In this document: positions 21,181-33,375 of the stretch, piece after piece
How the letters are laid out: each line of letters begins with the position of its first letter
Numbering within the stretch: the stretch's first letter is position 1
DNA from: Triatoma infestans
Taxonomy: Eukaryota; Arthropoda; Insecta; Hemiptera; Reduviidae
Length of the DNA: 64,000 nt
Assembly: GCA_011037195.1 (NCBI GenBank)
Contig: JAAEAF010001917.1
Coordinates: 62,001 to 126,000, forward strand
Direction: 5' to 3'
Notes under the pieces: generated by a model
What the model saw: only the letters and a program-made list of their open reading frames with translations
What the model was told of the DNA's origin: nothing
Databases searched by the model: none
Translations under genes and position numbers: made by a program

Positions 21181-24100
21181 CATACTACTTTTCCCAACAT
21201 ATTAAGGGGATGGTAAAAGAAATTCAAATAGACGACTGCTGAAAATAGTTCAGTATGTGTAATTTGTTAGATAACCCCGTTTTAGAATGGTTAATATCCC
21301 AGCCAGAAATAAATGGAGAACCTGTATTATATTAAAGGTGGTTAGTAATTATTATGTTAGTATGACACTGGATATTAGATGGTAATGAAGGGTGTAACAG
21401 CAGCAAGTAGCGGCGCCATCAAACGGTGTATGATGGTGACTATGATAAACTAGTTGGTAATTGACATATATGTGAGTTACTCGATCTGCTGTGTAAGTGT
21501 TTGTGTTAGTTAACAGCATATAGGTGTTGTGCATTTTGGATTCTATGGGAAAGTGAAATTGTGGTGAGATATGAAATGTATATATATATATAGATCTGAG
21601 TTCGCAAACACGTACGTACATCTTATAAATGATCGGCCCCATTTGTGGGTGTTTATGTTGAATTTGACACACTCTCTATCACACTCCCCAAAATAATAAT
21701 AATGCGGAGTTTGCTACTCCAAGGTATTGTAGCCCTACTAAATGTATAGGAGCTCGACTTGTATCCATATCTACACAGACAGATATTTATACACAACATA
21801 CACACATACGCGCGCGCGCGGAAACATATATACACCAGTTTAGGTACTGCTAAACCCTGCCGATCAGTCCCGAGGCGCCGGAATTAATTAACTAAGGAGT
21901 AAGTGAGTTGGAGACTATATATATATATATATATATACGTAGATTCGATGGAGGTGTAGTTTAGATGTATGAAGTAATGGAGCAGTAGTTGGGACTAGAG
22001 GAATACCCTGAACTGAGCGGTGGCCTGGGGTAGTTTAGTTTGGTGGCATGAGGTGGCGCTACCATCATGGTGAACGACGAGAGAGCGCATATACCCAGTG
22101 GACCGCCGATATACCTAGTTAAGGTGAACATACCTCTCCGGCCATGCCATTTAGATCTACCTTCACCATTGCCACAGTTTCACCCACCTCACCAAAATAC
22201 ACCCACACACACACGCACGCTCGCACAACACACTCCAAACCAACAACCGTATATGGGTCCGGCTGACACATAAATTTACTACAAATTTAATCAGTGGTCT
22301 TGTTGCGTACATATTAATCTAAACCCTGGCTAAACTCCTCACCGTTTTCAGGTGGGTTGTTGCAACGAGCCATCCGCTACCATTCTCTATAAAGTTGAAG
22401 AGGCCGTCGCCATATAGAAACTACGCGTTTTAGTCTTTAGCATTTCCTGTATTGCCCTTGTTTTCGGCTTCCCTAGGGACCTAACTAACCACCCATTCTC
22501 CCCAAACTTAGTCACTCTCTCTTTCTCTCTCTCTCTCTCCTTGTGACTATCCCGATTTTGGGTGGCTCTTTTCCACTTATACTAGCAATAGTGAGTTGTG
22601 CAAGGAAGATCTCGTCGAAGCAGGAAGCAGAATGTAAACCAACTACCAGATATATAAGCTTAAACAAGAGTTGACTTAAGAGTGAGAGAGAGAGAAAATT
22701 TATGGGTGGTGTGTTTATATATATGTTTGTGTGTGTGTGTTTGTGTGTGTGTGAGTGTGTGATTGAGAGAGAGGGAGAGTGTGAGAGAGAAAAGCAATAA
22801 CACCAGGGAACTGAGATGGAAATCGAGACGGCAAGACAAGCACAGTAGGAACTCGCCTCCCTAACACGGACTACCTAAGCACTTTCAGCTCTAATTTCCT
22901 CCATTGGTTTTCCATATCATTGTCCCCTTATCTGTTCGACCTCTCCAGTCAAGCAGTATTACACCCCTACAACTTGCAATGTACTTTCCGCCAGAAAACT
23001 GATATCCACAACGTTTACTCCTCCTAATTTACCTTATAGTTATCGAGGAAACAGTGTGTTCGAGGGAGGGGTAGAGAGTGAATGTAAGGGGTTCCTGTTC
23101 ATCCAAGTTATATATATGAACCAGGTACCAAAGTCTCATTCCTCTCCCTCTATCTCTCTCTCTCACACTATATATATATTCTTAAGCCCCCATGAACATT
23201 GGGCTAGTAGACAGAAGTTCTGATTTAGTCTTAAAACAGGGTTGAATTGAGTAAGAGCAGAACAAAATGAGCAAGTGAGACCTAGTAAGAGAGGGAGTGA
23301 GGCTGTGGGAGGGATAAGAAGTAACTGAGTGAGCTCCCGTTGCTGGCGGAAGTGAGGGAGTACATTGAATTCTATGTTATGGTGTGTAGTACGCGCGCGC
23401 ATATACACCTACAACACTGTGCTTGTAGTAACCTGTTCACCCCCCACTTCCTGGTTTTTAGTGAAGTAGAAAGAGAGAGATAGATTGAGTGAGGGAGTGG
23501 TTATATAGAGTTGAAACCTTGCTCTTTTGGTCATGTCATGTTACTTAATATCCACTGGGGTTTACACTAAAACATCCCTTCGCTCTCCATATCCCAACAC
23601 TAACCACTTCATCCTATATCCAAAAGTAACTTCTTTTTCGTGGGTGAAAAACCATGTAAACCAAAAAATAAAAAAAGGAGTTTCTTGTATTCTATGAACG
23701 TTTGAATGAGATTTTCGGGCCGCTACCAGTGGAGGGAAACCCCTAGTACACGTATACACTCAGTTTGGTTCCAGGGTAAGGGGTAGTAGGGCCTTTTTTT
23801 TATGTGTGGTAGTAGGGTAAGAGTTTTAGGGACGTGGAATATGGGAGTGGGGAGGAGGTAAATGAAAAGGTATTAAAATGAATAGGGGAACAAGCAGAAA
23901 ATAGCGTCCACTCCCAATCTCGTTCACAGTCTTCAGCTCACTTATTTACCCCACACACACTGCCTAGTTCAGCGCTTTCATAGCGCCGAGATTATAACCC
24001 TCCCCCCCACTACATGCACACTCCACTCATATAAACAGCTGAAAATGGTCTCTTACACGTTCATTCAGCTGAACAATCAGAATTTTAGCCCTTTATTGTA

Positions 24101-24280
24101 TTGTCATGGGATTTTGTATTTTAACCTGTTCTGATTACTTTCTCTGTTTATTTTGAGGCTAAGCTCCACTTCTATACGGACACAAAATAATTAGTGATTA
24201 ATTAAATATCACTTAATAAATAATTTCTAAAAAATAATTGTAATTGTTATCTTTTTACTTTTATTTGCTACGATCGTAAA
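21181..24280. other. Microsatellite-rich interval without genes
   Basis: Holds (TA)n at 21579-21590 and 21918-21938, (CG)n at 21810-21820, CA-rich at 22197-22225, (TC)n at 22508-22541, GA- and TG-rich runs at 22682-22785, and further TA/TC runs near 23110-23180. Predicted short frames here are low-complexity artefacts. I see no transposon ends. Confidence 0.5.
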
Positions 24281-24284
24281 TAAA

Positions 24285-24400
24285 TAATTTCGATCGTATC
24301 AATTTTTTCGAAATTGTGTTTTTATGGGAAATACGTGTTTTGAGATACGTGTTTTGAGATACGTGTTTTGAGATACGCTGAGTACGAAAAAAACTGTTAC
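24285..24400 (+). mobile_element. Family A 5' fragment with 14-bp triplication
   Basis: GATCGTATCAATTTTTTCGA, then GGGAAATACGTGTTTTGAGA with three tandem 14-bp units (24331-24372), then CGCTGAGTACGAAAAAAA. Family A left half only. Confidence 0.55.
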
Positions 24401-24414
24401 TCATATGTATTTCT

Positions 24415-25165
24415 CTTCATTCATATTATAATTTAATCAATAAATATTCTTTACAATTGCTACGTTACAATATTTCAATATTTTCTTGGGCTGGCCATAA
24501 GAATAGTGGTTAGAATTAATTGTATACCTGAGTGGCCTTGTGTGGAGCGCTGTGTGTCAGAACTCGAAAACCTTAATGCAAATTTAATTTTAAACTGACA
24601 GTCCTCCAAAACTCCTCCAAAATATTTTTCCAGAAAAATGTTTTAAGTAAAAGTGGTACTTACAACAAGCATGCCAAGTTTAAAGAAAATCGTTGTAACC
24701 GTTATCAAGAAAATTCCAAAAAAAACTCAATAATCTATTCGGTAAAATCGCACTTTCGGTAAAGCGATTTTCTTCATATTTAAAACTCTATCAATGCTTC
24801 TAATTTGTATTATTAATATTAATGTAGGTAGTAAAACTATATATGTGGTACTTTAGAGGAAAACATAACGCTACTGGTCCCCCAGAACCAATAGAAAATC
24901 GCTTTTCCTCGAAAATGTTTCACATAAAAGTGATAGTATTTATGTGTTTAGATAACATACAAAGTTTACAGAAAATCGATGGGGCCTTTTCGAGAAAATC
25001 ACGAAAAACTGTAAGACTATTCACTAAAGTCGGACTTGAGATTGGTAGATTTTCTGCAAATTATTATTGTCAGATGCGGTAAAGGTACTTAAACCGCAAT
25101 ATCAAGTTTAAACATCCTGAGATATTTTGTTTACATAAAGTTTCTATACACATATGTCCAGTTGC
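24415..25165 (-). mobile_element. Family A element, inverted, 3' two thirds
   Basis: Contains in reverse order GGCTGGCCATAAGAATAG, GTGTGGAGCGC, AAAATCGTTGTAACCG, AAAATCGCACTTTCGG, TAATGTAGGTAGTAAAAC, a TAGAGGAAAAC block, GAAAATGTTTCACATAAAA and a second module to about 25165. Two modules can be counted. Confidence 0.7.
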
Positions 25166-25399
25166 GGATCATTCGTCTACAACTAGACGTAACAAATTTG
25201 GAGAACACCAAAGTCCTTGCTCAAGTAAACCATTGTTACAAATACGTGTCGTAATAGAGGCGGTGGAAATTGAGAAAGAGGAAAACTATTTAAATAGAGA
25301 GATGGACTTGGTGTCGTCAAAGAGCATGGCTGCCCCTACTCAGCGGAAGGATAGAAAAAGGAAATGAAATAAAAAATAACGGTTTTCCGGAACAAAAAT

Positions 25400-25640
25400 A
25401 GATAATTTTGGCAGAACGGCAATGGGAAAAGAGACTTAGGCCTTGTCACTCGCTAACCTTGGAAGGAAAAATTAAGCCACGCCAACAATATGCGTGCAAA
25501 ATGGAGGGAGAAATAGGCCACGCGTCACTCCTGCTTTTTCTACCCATCTATTTCCAGCCAAAGGGGATTTATCACTTAAATCGACACTACCCTAAAGAAA
25601 CCTATTACAATATGAGCGAAATGTCTTTTTAAAAGATAGT
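25400..25640 (+). repeat. Family C repeat, copy 1 (decayed)
   Basis: Aligns with 35540-35700: GGAAAAATTAAGCCACG, ATGGAGGGAGAAATAGGCC, then CCTAAAGAAACCTATTACAA and ATGAGCGAAATG, which correspond to the hammerhead-like CCTGAAGAAGACC...GCGAAAC block of the better copies. Confidence 0.45.
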
Positions 25641-25659
25641 TTTTGAGTCTAAAATAAAA

Positions 25660-25770
25660 TATTTTCAGGATTTATAAACATTTATTTTTCGTACAGGAGA
25701 AATTCGAAATATGTATTTGCGGTGAAAATTCAATTTCAAAAATTTTACGCGAATTTCCTTTTGTAGCGTC
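25660..25770 (-). mobile_element. Family A left-half fragment, inverted
   Basis: ATGTATTTGCGGTGAAAATT and CAATTTCAAAAATTTTA read as the inverse of the AAATT...TTTTCACCGG block of family A. Confidence 0.45.
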
Positions 25771-26815
25771 ACTGAGAGAGAGAGAAAATAAAACTAATTT
25801 TTATATTTCAACAACTTAATTTTGTAATTTTGTTTGAATTTTTCTTTGATATGTCTTCAAAAGAAACTGGCTAGAATTAGAGTAAAGGAGGAAAAAAGAA
25901 ATAAAAATAACAAAAATAAAACACAGGATAGAGAGAGAGAGAGAGAGAGATATATTCAAATCTAAAAGAAAATACTTTGTCTGTAATTTAATAATGTAAC
26001 TTTATATAGAAGAGAACTTTTATTATTAACTTAGCCATAGTTTTTATTATTTTATATTGTTTATTATTTAAAATTAGTTTATTATATTATTTTAAAAAGT
26101 TTTTTATTAGTGTAATTTAACTATATAAAATAGTACAATACTTAAAACAAAAGTGTATGAATAGAAAAGTAATTAGACATTTAAATTCATTTTAGAATAG
26201 AATTAAGGATAAGTTAACTTGTATAGCCATTTTAGTTATTATGTAAATTTGCATATCAGATGAGTGACAGGTATTTAATACTTACAATAGTAAGGAATCT
26301 GTATTCTCCTTTCTTACTGGTGAATCACTTTTTGTATTCAAACAGTACAATATACAATTATTATTTGAATTAACTATTTGTTAATATTCTAATTGTCTAA
26401 TTCACTGTTTAATGAATTATTTATTGACTCTGAAAAGTTTATGGAATAAAGTAGATACAATTCACTAAATAATAAAATTGAAAATTCTTTTGTGGAATAT
26501 GGTAGTTGAATAATCAGCTTTCGCTGAGCTGAATCCCAGAATGTGTTTATCATCACAGCTCCCCCCATCCCCCAAATCTGACCGGTATGGAATTTCTTCC
26601 ACTGCCAGAAACTTAAATAAGTTTCAATTTGCTTTCATGATTAACTTTCTGACAAATACTTTAAAGTTTCAATCGTGATACTTTGTTCACACAAACCAAT
26701 TCCTGAACAAAAAAAGGAATATATATATAAATATTTAAGGAGATCTCAGGACGTAAACGCATTTCTGATGAAAAATCTAATTTAAAAATTCAACACGCAA
26801 TATTTTCTGTGTTAT
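25771..26815. other. Unassigned AT-rich interval
   Basis: Holds a (GA)n run at 25929-25950 and otherwise featureless AT-rich DNA. Confidence 0.35.
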
Positions 26816-26817
26816 TG

Positions 26818-26975
26818 TAAGAGAAGTGACATATCGCTCGGGCCAGGGTTTTCTCGTTTCAGACAACACTGCCCACCATGGCCGGAGTGAATTTTGGAAA
26901 CTACTAGGAAGAGAAAGTCTAAGTCACTAGATTCGAACCCGGAAGTCCTGCACGCTATCGCCTACCTAATCTGAC
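26818..26975 (-). mobile_element. tRNA-derived SINE, family S2, copy 2
   Basis: On the minus strand a B-box GGTTCGAATCT (26939-26929) is followed by CTTCCTAGTAGT, CACTCCGGCCATGG and CAGTGTTGTCTGAAACGAG. The same order occurs in the copy at 45574-45812 (CTTCCTAGTTGT, CACTGTCCGGTGATGG, CAGTGTTGTCTGCAACGAG). The A box is poorly kept. Confidence 0.6.
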
Positions 26976-27880
26976 ATTTAATCTTAATAAATTATTCCCC
27001 TTATTGTTTTTGTTTCATGAATATAGTGGGATTTTTTGGTTGGTCGGAAGGAATAGATTGTATATTAAAAACTTAATTTATGTATTATAGTTAAATACAT
27101 ATTTGCAATATATAACTAAAGTATTTTTATTTTCCCTTCTCTTTATTATTATTATCATTAATTTCTTCTTTTTTTTATTTGTGTTTAAGATGTTCTATAA
27201 TATTATTTCCACTTTTATTTCATATGTATTTTCTTAGCAATAACTATTGTAGTTCAGAAAGTTGCCCGATTCCACCGACAGTCCTTGATCATGGATTGGC
27301 AGTCTTTATAATTTCTTGTATCTTTCTCATGCTATGTAAACCGGAATTGGTATCATTCATTTATTTCCAACACTGTTGGCTATGTCAACTGAAGGACTCA
27401 TGATAGAAATCTATCTGTCAATTGTCGTCTTCTCCTTCAGTTATAAACTTGTAAAGTTTGGGGGGACTTGAGCGATACTTCTTCCCCAAACAGCTGATTG
27501 GCCTAGCATGAAATCAGTGACAATAGCGTTAAGTAGCGGATTGGAAGGGAACTACATGAAATCCCATTAGCTCCATTAGAAGGATTTTCAGGATCTCTTC
27601 TAATTCTTCCAAAAAATGGAACCGAAAGTCCATAAAGTCAACTGTTCAAGTTAAACTGTTATTTTTTTTTTAGTTATCTGCGTTTTATTCGGTAATTATA
27701 CTGAAGGGTGTCTTTAAACTTGCTGTAATGACTTTAGAAAGTTCCGCGATTATTGCCTTCGAGGTGGGAGGGTTCTAGCTTCCCTATTGTTTTATTATTA
27801 CACCTAGATAATATTATAAGAATTGATCAATTAAATAAATAAATATTATTATAAGAATTTGTCATTTATTACTATATAAA
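26976..27880. other. Unassigned interval
   Basis: No gene or repeat can be supported. Short open frames have no recognisable pattern. Confidence 0.3.
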
Positions 27881-27883
27881 TAC

Positions 27884-27928
27884 CAGCAAGAGAAAGGCAT
27901 GTGAGTGTTTCACATCAGATTTTTATTT
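27884..27928 (+). mobile_element. Family A right end
   Basis: GCAAGAGAAAGGCATGTGAG, GTGTTTCACATCAGA and T-rich sequence: the inverted repeat plus hairpin without the rest of the element. Confidence 0.6.
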
Positions 27929-28394
27929 TTTGTTTTAATGTGAATTTAATAGATATAGTGTTTTTTTTCTTTTCTTGTTTTTGTTTTTTTCTTATATTCT
28001 TTATTCTTATTGTATTCTCAAGTTTTTTGTTACTTTATAAGTTTCTTTATTTCTTACTTTGTTCTCATTTTATTGAAATTATTTTTTTGTTAGCTAAGAA
28101 TTTTGAAGTTTTTTTTTTATTCAAAATTTAATCTTAATAAAGAATGGGGTTTTAAACAAACTTGTTATTTTATACATTACAGTAATAATAGAGATATTTC
28201 TAAACGTGTATTTCTTTGTAGACATCCTTATTCTATAATTAATTAGTAGGCACTTATCTTTCATAAACAATTTACTTTATTCAAATTTATTTAAAAAAAA
28301 TTTAAAGTTCTGCAAATTTTTCAAAATGAGGATAATTTAAATAAAATAAATTAATCCTCTTACGAGTATAAGATAACCTGTCTAGACTTCAGTT
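27929..28394. other. Unassigned AT-rich interval
   Basis: Very T-rich; nothing supported. Confidence 0.3.
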
Positions 28395-29320
28395 TTTACT
28401 TTCTCTTAATCCTAGTAAGAGGAAGTATTGGAATCGTGTCAAATTTTCGATATCAAGTTTTCTCCGGAAATATCCGTTTTGAGGTCCTCTGAGTCCAAAA
28501 AAATGGTTTTTAGCAAATAGTGTGTGTGTGTTTGGGTGTGAGTTTTAACAGAATATCTCAAAAGCAAAAAATCGTAGCGTGCTCAAACTTGATATTCCGT
28601 TTTAGGCACTACCATTGCACCTGACACAAAGGTTTCGGGCAAAATCCATCAACCGGAAGTGCGACTTTACTGAATGGCTTTTCCAGTTGTTCGCCATTAA
28701 TTTTCTCGATTACTCTTCATTTACCATCTACATTACTATTATTTGAAATATTTTCCAGGGAAAATTGATTTTTTAGGGTGTTCTGAGAGAACACAAGAGT
28801 TACACTTTCCTCTAAGGTAGAACTTCTATACAGCATATTGTTTTACTCCCTACATAATATTAATATACATAAATTAGAAGCATTGATAGATTCCAAAATT
28901 GAAGGAAACCGGTTAGAGACTGGTTTTCGATTTTTTGGGAATTTTCTCGAAAAATGGCTATAGCGATTTTCTTTAAACTTGGAAAGCTTACTGCACAGAT
29001 ATAAACCTATCACTTTTATTTGAAACATTGTTTTAAAAAAAAAAGTTGATCATAGATAGGTTTGCGGAATTCGTAGCGTTAAATTCCATGATATGTGGTT
29101 GGTTTTATGGTAATGGCGCGCTCTTCCCTTCCCTATCTGCTTGGGATATTGGGTTGGTACTTGTTCTCCCCACTGCCTCTAATATTTATGTTATGAAATG
29201 AGAAAAATTTGAAGTTTAAAGAAAATTTATTGTTTTATAGAGAATTGTATCAACGGGAGTAAGACAAAAAATCGCGTGTCTGTGTTCCCACCAGATTTGT
29301 TTAAAGCCAACTAGATGCTT
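28395..29320 (+). mobile_element. Family A element, near complete reference copy
   Basis: Left palindrome at 28401-28430 (ACTTTCTCTTAATCCTAGTA then AGAGGAAGT), ATCGTGTCAAATTTTCGATA, CTCCGGAAATATCCG, a short TG tract (28520-28535), CTCAAACTTGATATTCCG, module 1 from CATCAACCGGAAGTGCGACT (28648), module 2 from about 28906, and a decayed right end GGAGTAAGAC...CCACCAGATTTG near 29258-29310. It is about 925 bp and non-coding. Copies at 32680-33372, 36900-37592 and 62330-63694 confirm the order of blocks. Confidence 0.75.
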
Positions 29321-29442
29321 CGCAATTTACTATCAGTCATTTATACTAAATTTTCTCGCAGCCTTTAATGAAAATAAATAGTTGGATGATATATAAGGGA
29401 ATGCCTATACAGCCAAATTACACAGCCATCTGAAAGAACAAT

Positions 29443-29760
29443 TTGTGGCCTCTTCTAGTGATCAGTGTTTGTAATGCAGATCACTTTGGCTTTTATGAAA
29501 GTTTGCAGTGCAATGTGTATGTTATGATGGTGAGTTAGTTTGTCGAGGGGTTTGCTACGGTTCCATCCTTCGCACTCCATTCTCCTCAACTCGTTCTGAT
29601 CACAATCCAGCCAACTTTGCACCGGTCTTCCACGTCTTCCTGCTCCTCCCAATTCGCCATTGATTATCTTTTTTCAGGACTTTTTTTTTTGACTCCATCC
29701 ATTCTATACGGCCTAACCATTTCAACCAACCTCTTGTTATATATCTTACCAGTAATTGAC
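29443..29760 (-). pseudogene. RTE-like LINE ORF2 C-terminal fragment
   Basis: On the minus strand RGWLKWLGRIEWM (about 29740) is followed by NGELGGAGRRGRPVQSWLDC and ELRRMECEGW. This RW.GH...RM ... G.R.RGRP...W.D......GW pattern is the common C-terminal tail of RTE-type and related LINE proteins. A frame change or stop lies between the two parts near 29690. It is 5'-truncated with no endonuclease or catalytic RT part. Confidence 0.65.
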
Positions 29761-30870
29761 TATTCGTTCTCTTAAATCAGCATTGCTTCCCACACTTTAG
29801 ACTCACCGTTCAACCAACTAGGACATACCTTCCTCAAAACCTATCTTCCCCAAGTGTTTAATATAAGACGTTCAGTTTTGTTTTGTGAGAGACCCCAAAA
29901 ATTACTAGCAGGCTTACTAGTATTGACCGTATCATAGGATTCTGGAACTTTGTGGAACAGTGTACGAAACTTCCATTATTTGGTTATCTCTTCATAAAAT
30001 GTCGGATGGGAAATTTATGTTGATCATTTTAAGAAAATTGCCGACAATTTCAGTTTTGTTTGTGACAGTTAAATGACAAGTAACTTTAAGAAAGGAAATA
30101 TTACCAACAAGAAGCCAGTAATAAAAATAGAAATATTTTAAAAATACTAAACTCATTAACAGCCAATTGATCGATACAGCAGATGGCACGGAAACTCATT
30201 AAAATGTAAAATTTTCACCTATTTCCATTTGGAAAGTCATCTCTATTTATGTGTATTATAAATTAACATTGAACGTGCGTGAAAAGCTTTTTGGTTAGTA
30301 TCTTCATACAATTAGATCAACATCTACTTCATTAGATCAACCTCATCTATTTTACACCCATCGCTCACCCTTCAACACTCTGTTTAATTATAGTCCATCG
30401 ATTTAGCAATTATTATTAAAAATAGGTGAAAATACAAGATGTAGCTCCATTGATTTGCTTGATGAACTGGTTAAAGTCAATTATTAAAAAAAATGTAAAT
30501 TATATTTTTTGTTATTATAAAAATTGCATTTTCAATATAAAATACATATAGATTTTTTGATAAGAACATCTTGTCATTGGACCGCACGCGGCATCCCTGC
30601 ATTTAATGTAGTGATCTAATAAAGTGGGGATGTGTGTGTGAATGGGTACAGGTATACCAAACCCAAACAGTTACACACAATAACTAGTTCTACGTGTTCC
30701 TGTGTGTGTAATATACTGTTAGAGATATGAATGAAGATTTTGTTCAATGTTTTTTTTTTAATTGGGTAGAGGAGGCTTATATGCCCAAAAATACGCCATG
30801 ATCGTTGAAGAAGAGGTTAGTCCACTTCGTCTTACCGGGAAACCTAAGTCTTTGTTTTAACTTTATCTTG
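29761..30870. other. Unassigned interval
   Basis: AT-rich, no supported gene or repeat. Confidence 0.3.
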
Positions 30871-31187
30871 CTCTCAAATGTTTGGAGGATTCTTCGTTCC
30901 CACGCAGTTGTATGATTAGAAAGCTAAACCGTACAGCATATCTCCTTGTATCCCATAATAATAGCGTGCTACAAAAAAAAAACGGATATTGATGCAAATT
31001 TGTGATTACGAGAAAGTTATGTTCCTTGCTCTCAAATGTTTGGAGGATTCTTCGTTCCCACGCAGTTGTATGATTAGAAAGCTAAACCGTACAGCATATC
31101 TCCTTGTATCCCATAATAATAGCGTGCTACAAAAAAAAAAACGGATATTGATGCAAATTTGTGATTACGAGAAAGTTATGTTAAGTT
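30871..31187 (+). repeat. 158-bp direct tandem duplication
   Basis: CTCTCAAATGTTTGGAGGAT starts at 30871 and again at 31029. The two units are identical by eye except for one A in a poly(A) run (10 versus 11 A). The open frame 30989-31246 spans the junction and is a by-product of it. Near-identity suggests a recent event or a collapsed/expanded assembly. Confidence 0.85.
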
Positions 31188-31189
31188 TA

Positions 31190-32679
31190 TATAACATGAG
31201 AGAAAGCCCTTCCAGCGGCATAAATGTAAACAAACATTTTATTTAAAGAAAATTTATCTAATTGAAGCTTTTATATAATATAATATAATAAATGTTGCTA
31301 TTTTTGTTATTTAAATCTGTCCAGCCGGTTAGTTTCCATAGTAGACGTGAGTACTTTTTACTTTTAAAGTGTTAACTTGATCTCTTTGTTAAGTGATTAC
31401 TCGTTAAAGAGGAAGTCGCAGCAATGTGGATTTCTTAATCTTGGTACAATTCCCTTCTATGCCCCATTCTCTCCCCCCCCCCCGCACAAGCTCAAGTTCT
31501 CGCTATTTTCTGTCTCTTAAACCTCACTCTTACTCTTTCTCTCTTAGCACTTCCATTTCGCTCTTTCCATTTCAGATCCCCCCTCCCATTCTCAGAATAC
31601 CCCCTGTACACGACTGAGGAAGGTTTCCTATGTTCTCTCTCTCTCCGTACTCCTTTCTTAATCTTGCCAATTTGTTCTTTCGCCCAGTGTTCTACTTGTC
31701 TCAATGTCTCAAAGGAGTTTACTCCACCACTTTATACTCTTTTACAAAACTTTTCTTCTTTTAATCAATTTCACTTTTCTTTTATTTTTTCCTTCTGTTA
31801 CCAACGACTCCTTCTTTCTGTTTTCTCCTCTCTCTCTCCGCCTCTCACACTATCTTTATCTACTTTTCAGTTTAAAGAAAAATATTAAAGAATTTTTTTT
31901 TCTTCAAATATAATTTTTTGTATTAGGCAAAAGTTTGATAATTTCTGAATATTTTTATTTTGATTATTATTCACTAATTGGAGGATAAATAAATTTTTAT
32001 CACAAGGAAGAAAAAACGAACTATGCAAAATAATCTGCCAAACATATTTGCATATTTTTTCCACTCATCATGCAATCAAGTTCAAACATTAGAACATCGT
32101 ATACAGCAAATTTTCATTGTTAATAACTAAGAGTTATAATTTTGAAGAATCAATCGAGCAGGCAATACTTAAGACGCTCGAACTCCTTAATTATTACAAA
32201 AATGGCTAAATGTAACGAGTTACTGGATTCGTGATACCTTGTCACATGATTATGGATTGATATGTGTGTAAGCTAAACCCAGTTAAGCATAAGCTAAATG
32301 TCTTTGTCCAGGAGACATAACCAAGAACGAGGGAATAAATGTTGTTAAGCCTTCGATAAGCAAAGAATTACATTTTTACTTTACTTAAGAGTTTATCGTA
32401 AAGTAAGCCTTTTAGCTTTTCATAAGCCTAAGCGATTCCGGAACAAAATAATTTGTAAGAGTTTTCTAAATCAGATTTTCAGCCTTTTCCAATGTTGACG
32501 CTATGGCTGGATTCTTAATAACTCCATTAGACAATTTGATAACGCCAGGTTAACTGCATTCGATTAATTATGTTTTTCGATCACTTCCGTTATCCTGTGG
32601 AGGGGTGGAAATGGACAGGCCACTTCCTCTGAGATCTTGGCATCCATGCATCTATCCGGATATACATATTAAACAGAAA
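31190..32679. other. Unassigned interval
   Basis: Pyrimidine-rich block 31440-31870 (TCTCTC and CCCCC runs) gives spurious frames on both strands. The rest is AT-rich. Confidence 0.35.
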
Positions 32680-33375
32680 TACATATTTTGGAGGTCTTGT
32701 GGTTCCATTTAGGCATTACCACCGCATCAAACACGAAGATTTTGAGTAAAATCCATCAACCGAAAGTGCGACTTTACTAATTACTTTTTTCAGTTTTTCG
32801 TGATTGTCTAAAAAGCGGCTCCAACGATTTTCTTCAAACATCGTATATTGTCTGAACATATAAATAGCTATCACTTTTATTTGAAACATTTACCCGCAAA
32901 ATTGGATTTTTTTATTTTTCTGGGAGACACCACCGTTATGCTTTCCTCTAAAGTACTACTTTAGTATATGGTTCTGCAGTCTATATAATATAAATACGCA
33001 TTGGCACTGATAAAATTCCAAATTTGAAGAAATTTATTTACCGGAAGAGAAATTTTACAGAATAGGTTTTGAGTTTTTTGAAATTTTCTCGATAACGGTT
33101 ACAACGATTTTCTTTAAACTTGGAAATGCTTGGTGCGTGGATAGAAAGGTATCATTTTCCTGAAAAAATTGATTTTAGAAGGGTATTATAGGTCAGTCAG
33201 TTGGTTTAAAATTAATTTTGCATAAGCTTTCCGAGTTTTGTCCCTACCACCATTTTTATGGCAAGCCAACTAGATACTGTAACGTTACAATTAAAGAATA
33301 TTTCTGATTTAATAATTGTATTAATTAGAGTAAGAGATAGTCGTATGAGTGTTCCACATCAGATTTTTTTTTGTT
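32680..33375 (+). mobile_element. Family A element, 3' two thirds with intact right end
   Basis: Starts in the GAAATACATATTTTGGAGGT block, has modules at about 32755 and 33038 (spacing about 283 bp), then GCCAACTAGATACTGTAACG and the right end AGAGTAAGAGATAGTCGTAT at about 33328-33347 with a GAGTGTTCCACATCAGA hairpin and T(9). Confidence 0.7.

Noticed and set aside
22067..22273. Pro/His-rich frame as a secreted peptide
   Set aside because: It translates CA- and CCA-rich simple sequence; no signal peptide or conserved pattern.
24331..24374. CRISPR-like short repeats
   Set aside because: Directly adjacent 14-bp units without spacers, in eukaryotic repeat DNA.
31426..31913. Overlapping frames on both strands as coding
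   Set aside because: Pyrimidine-rich low-complexity DNA leaves several frames open at once.
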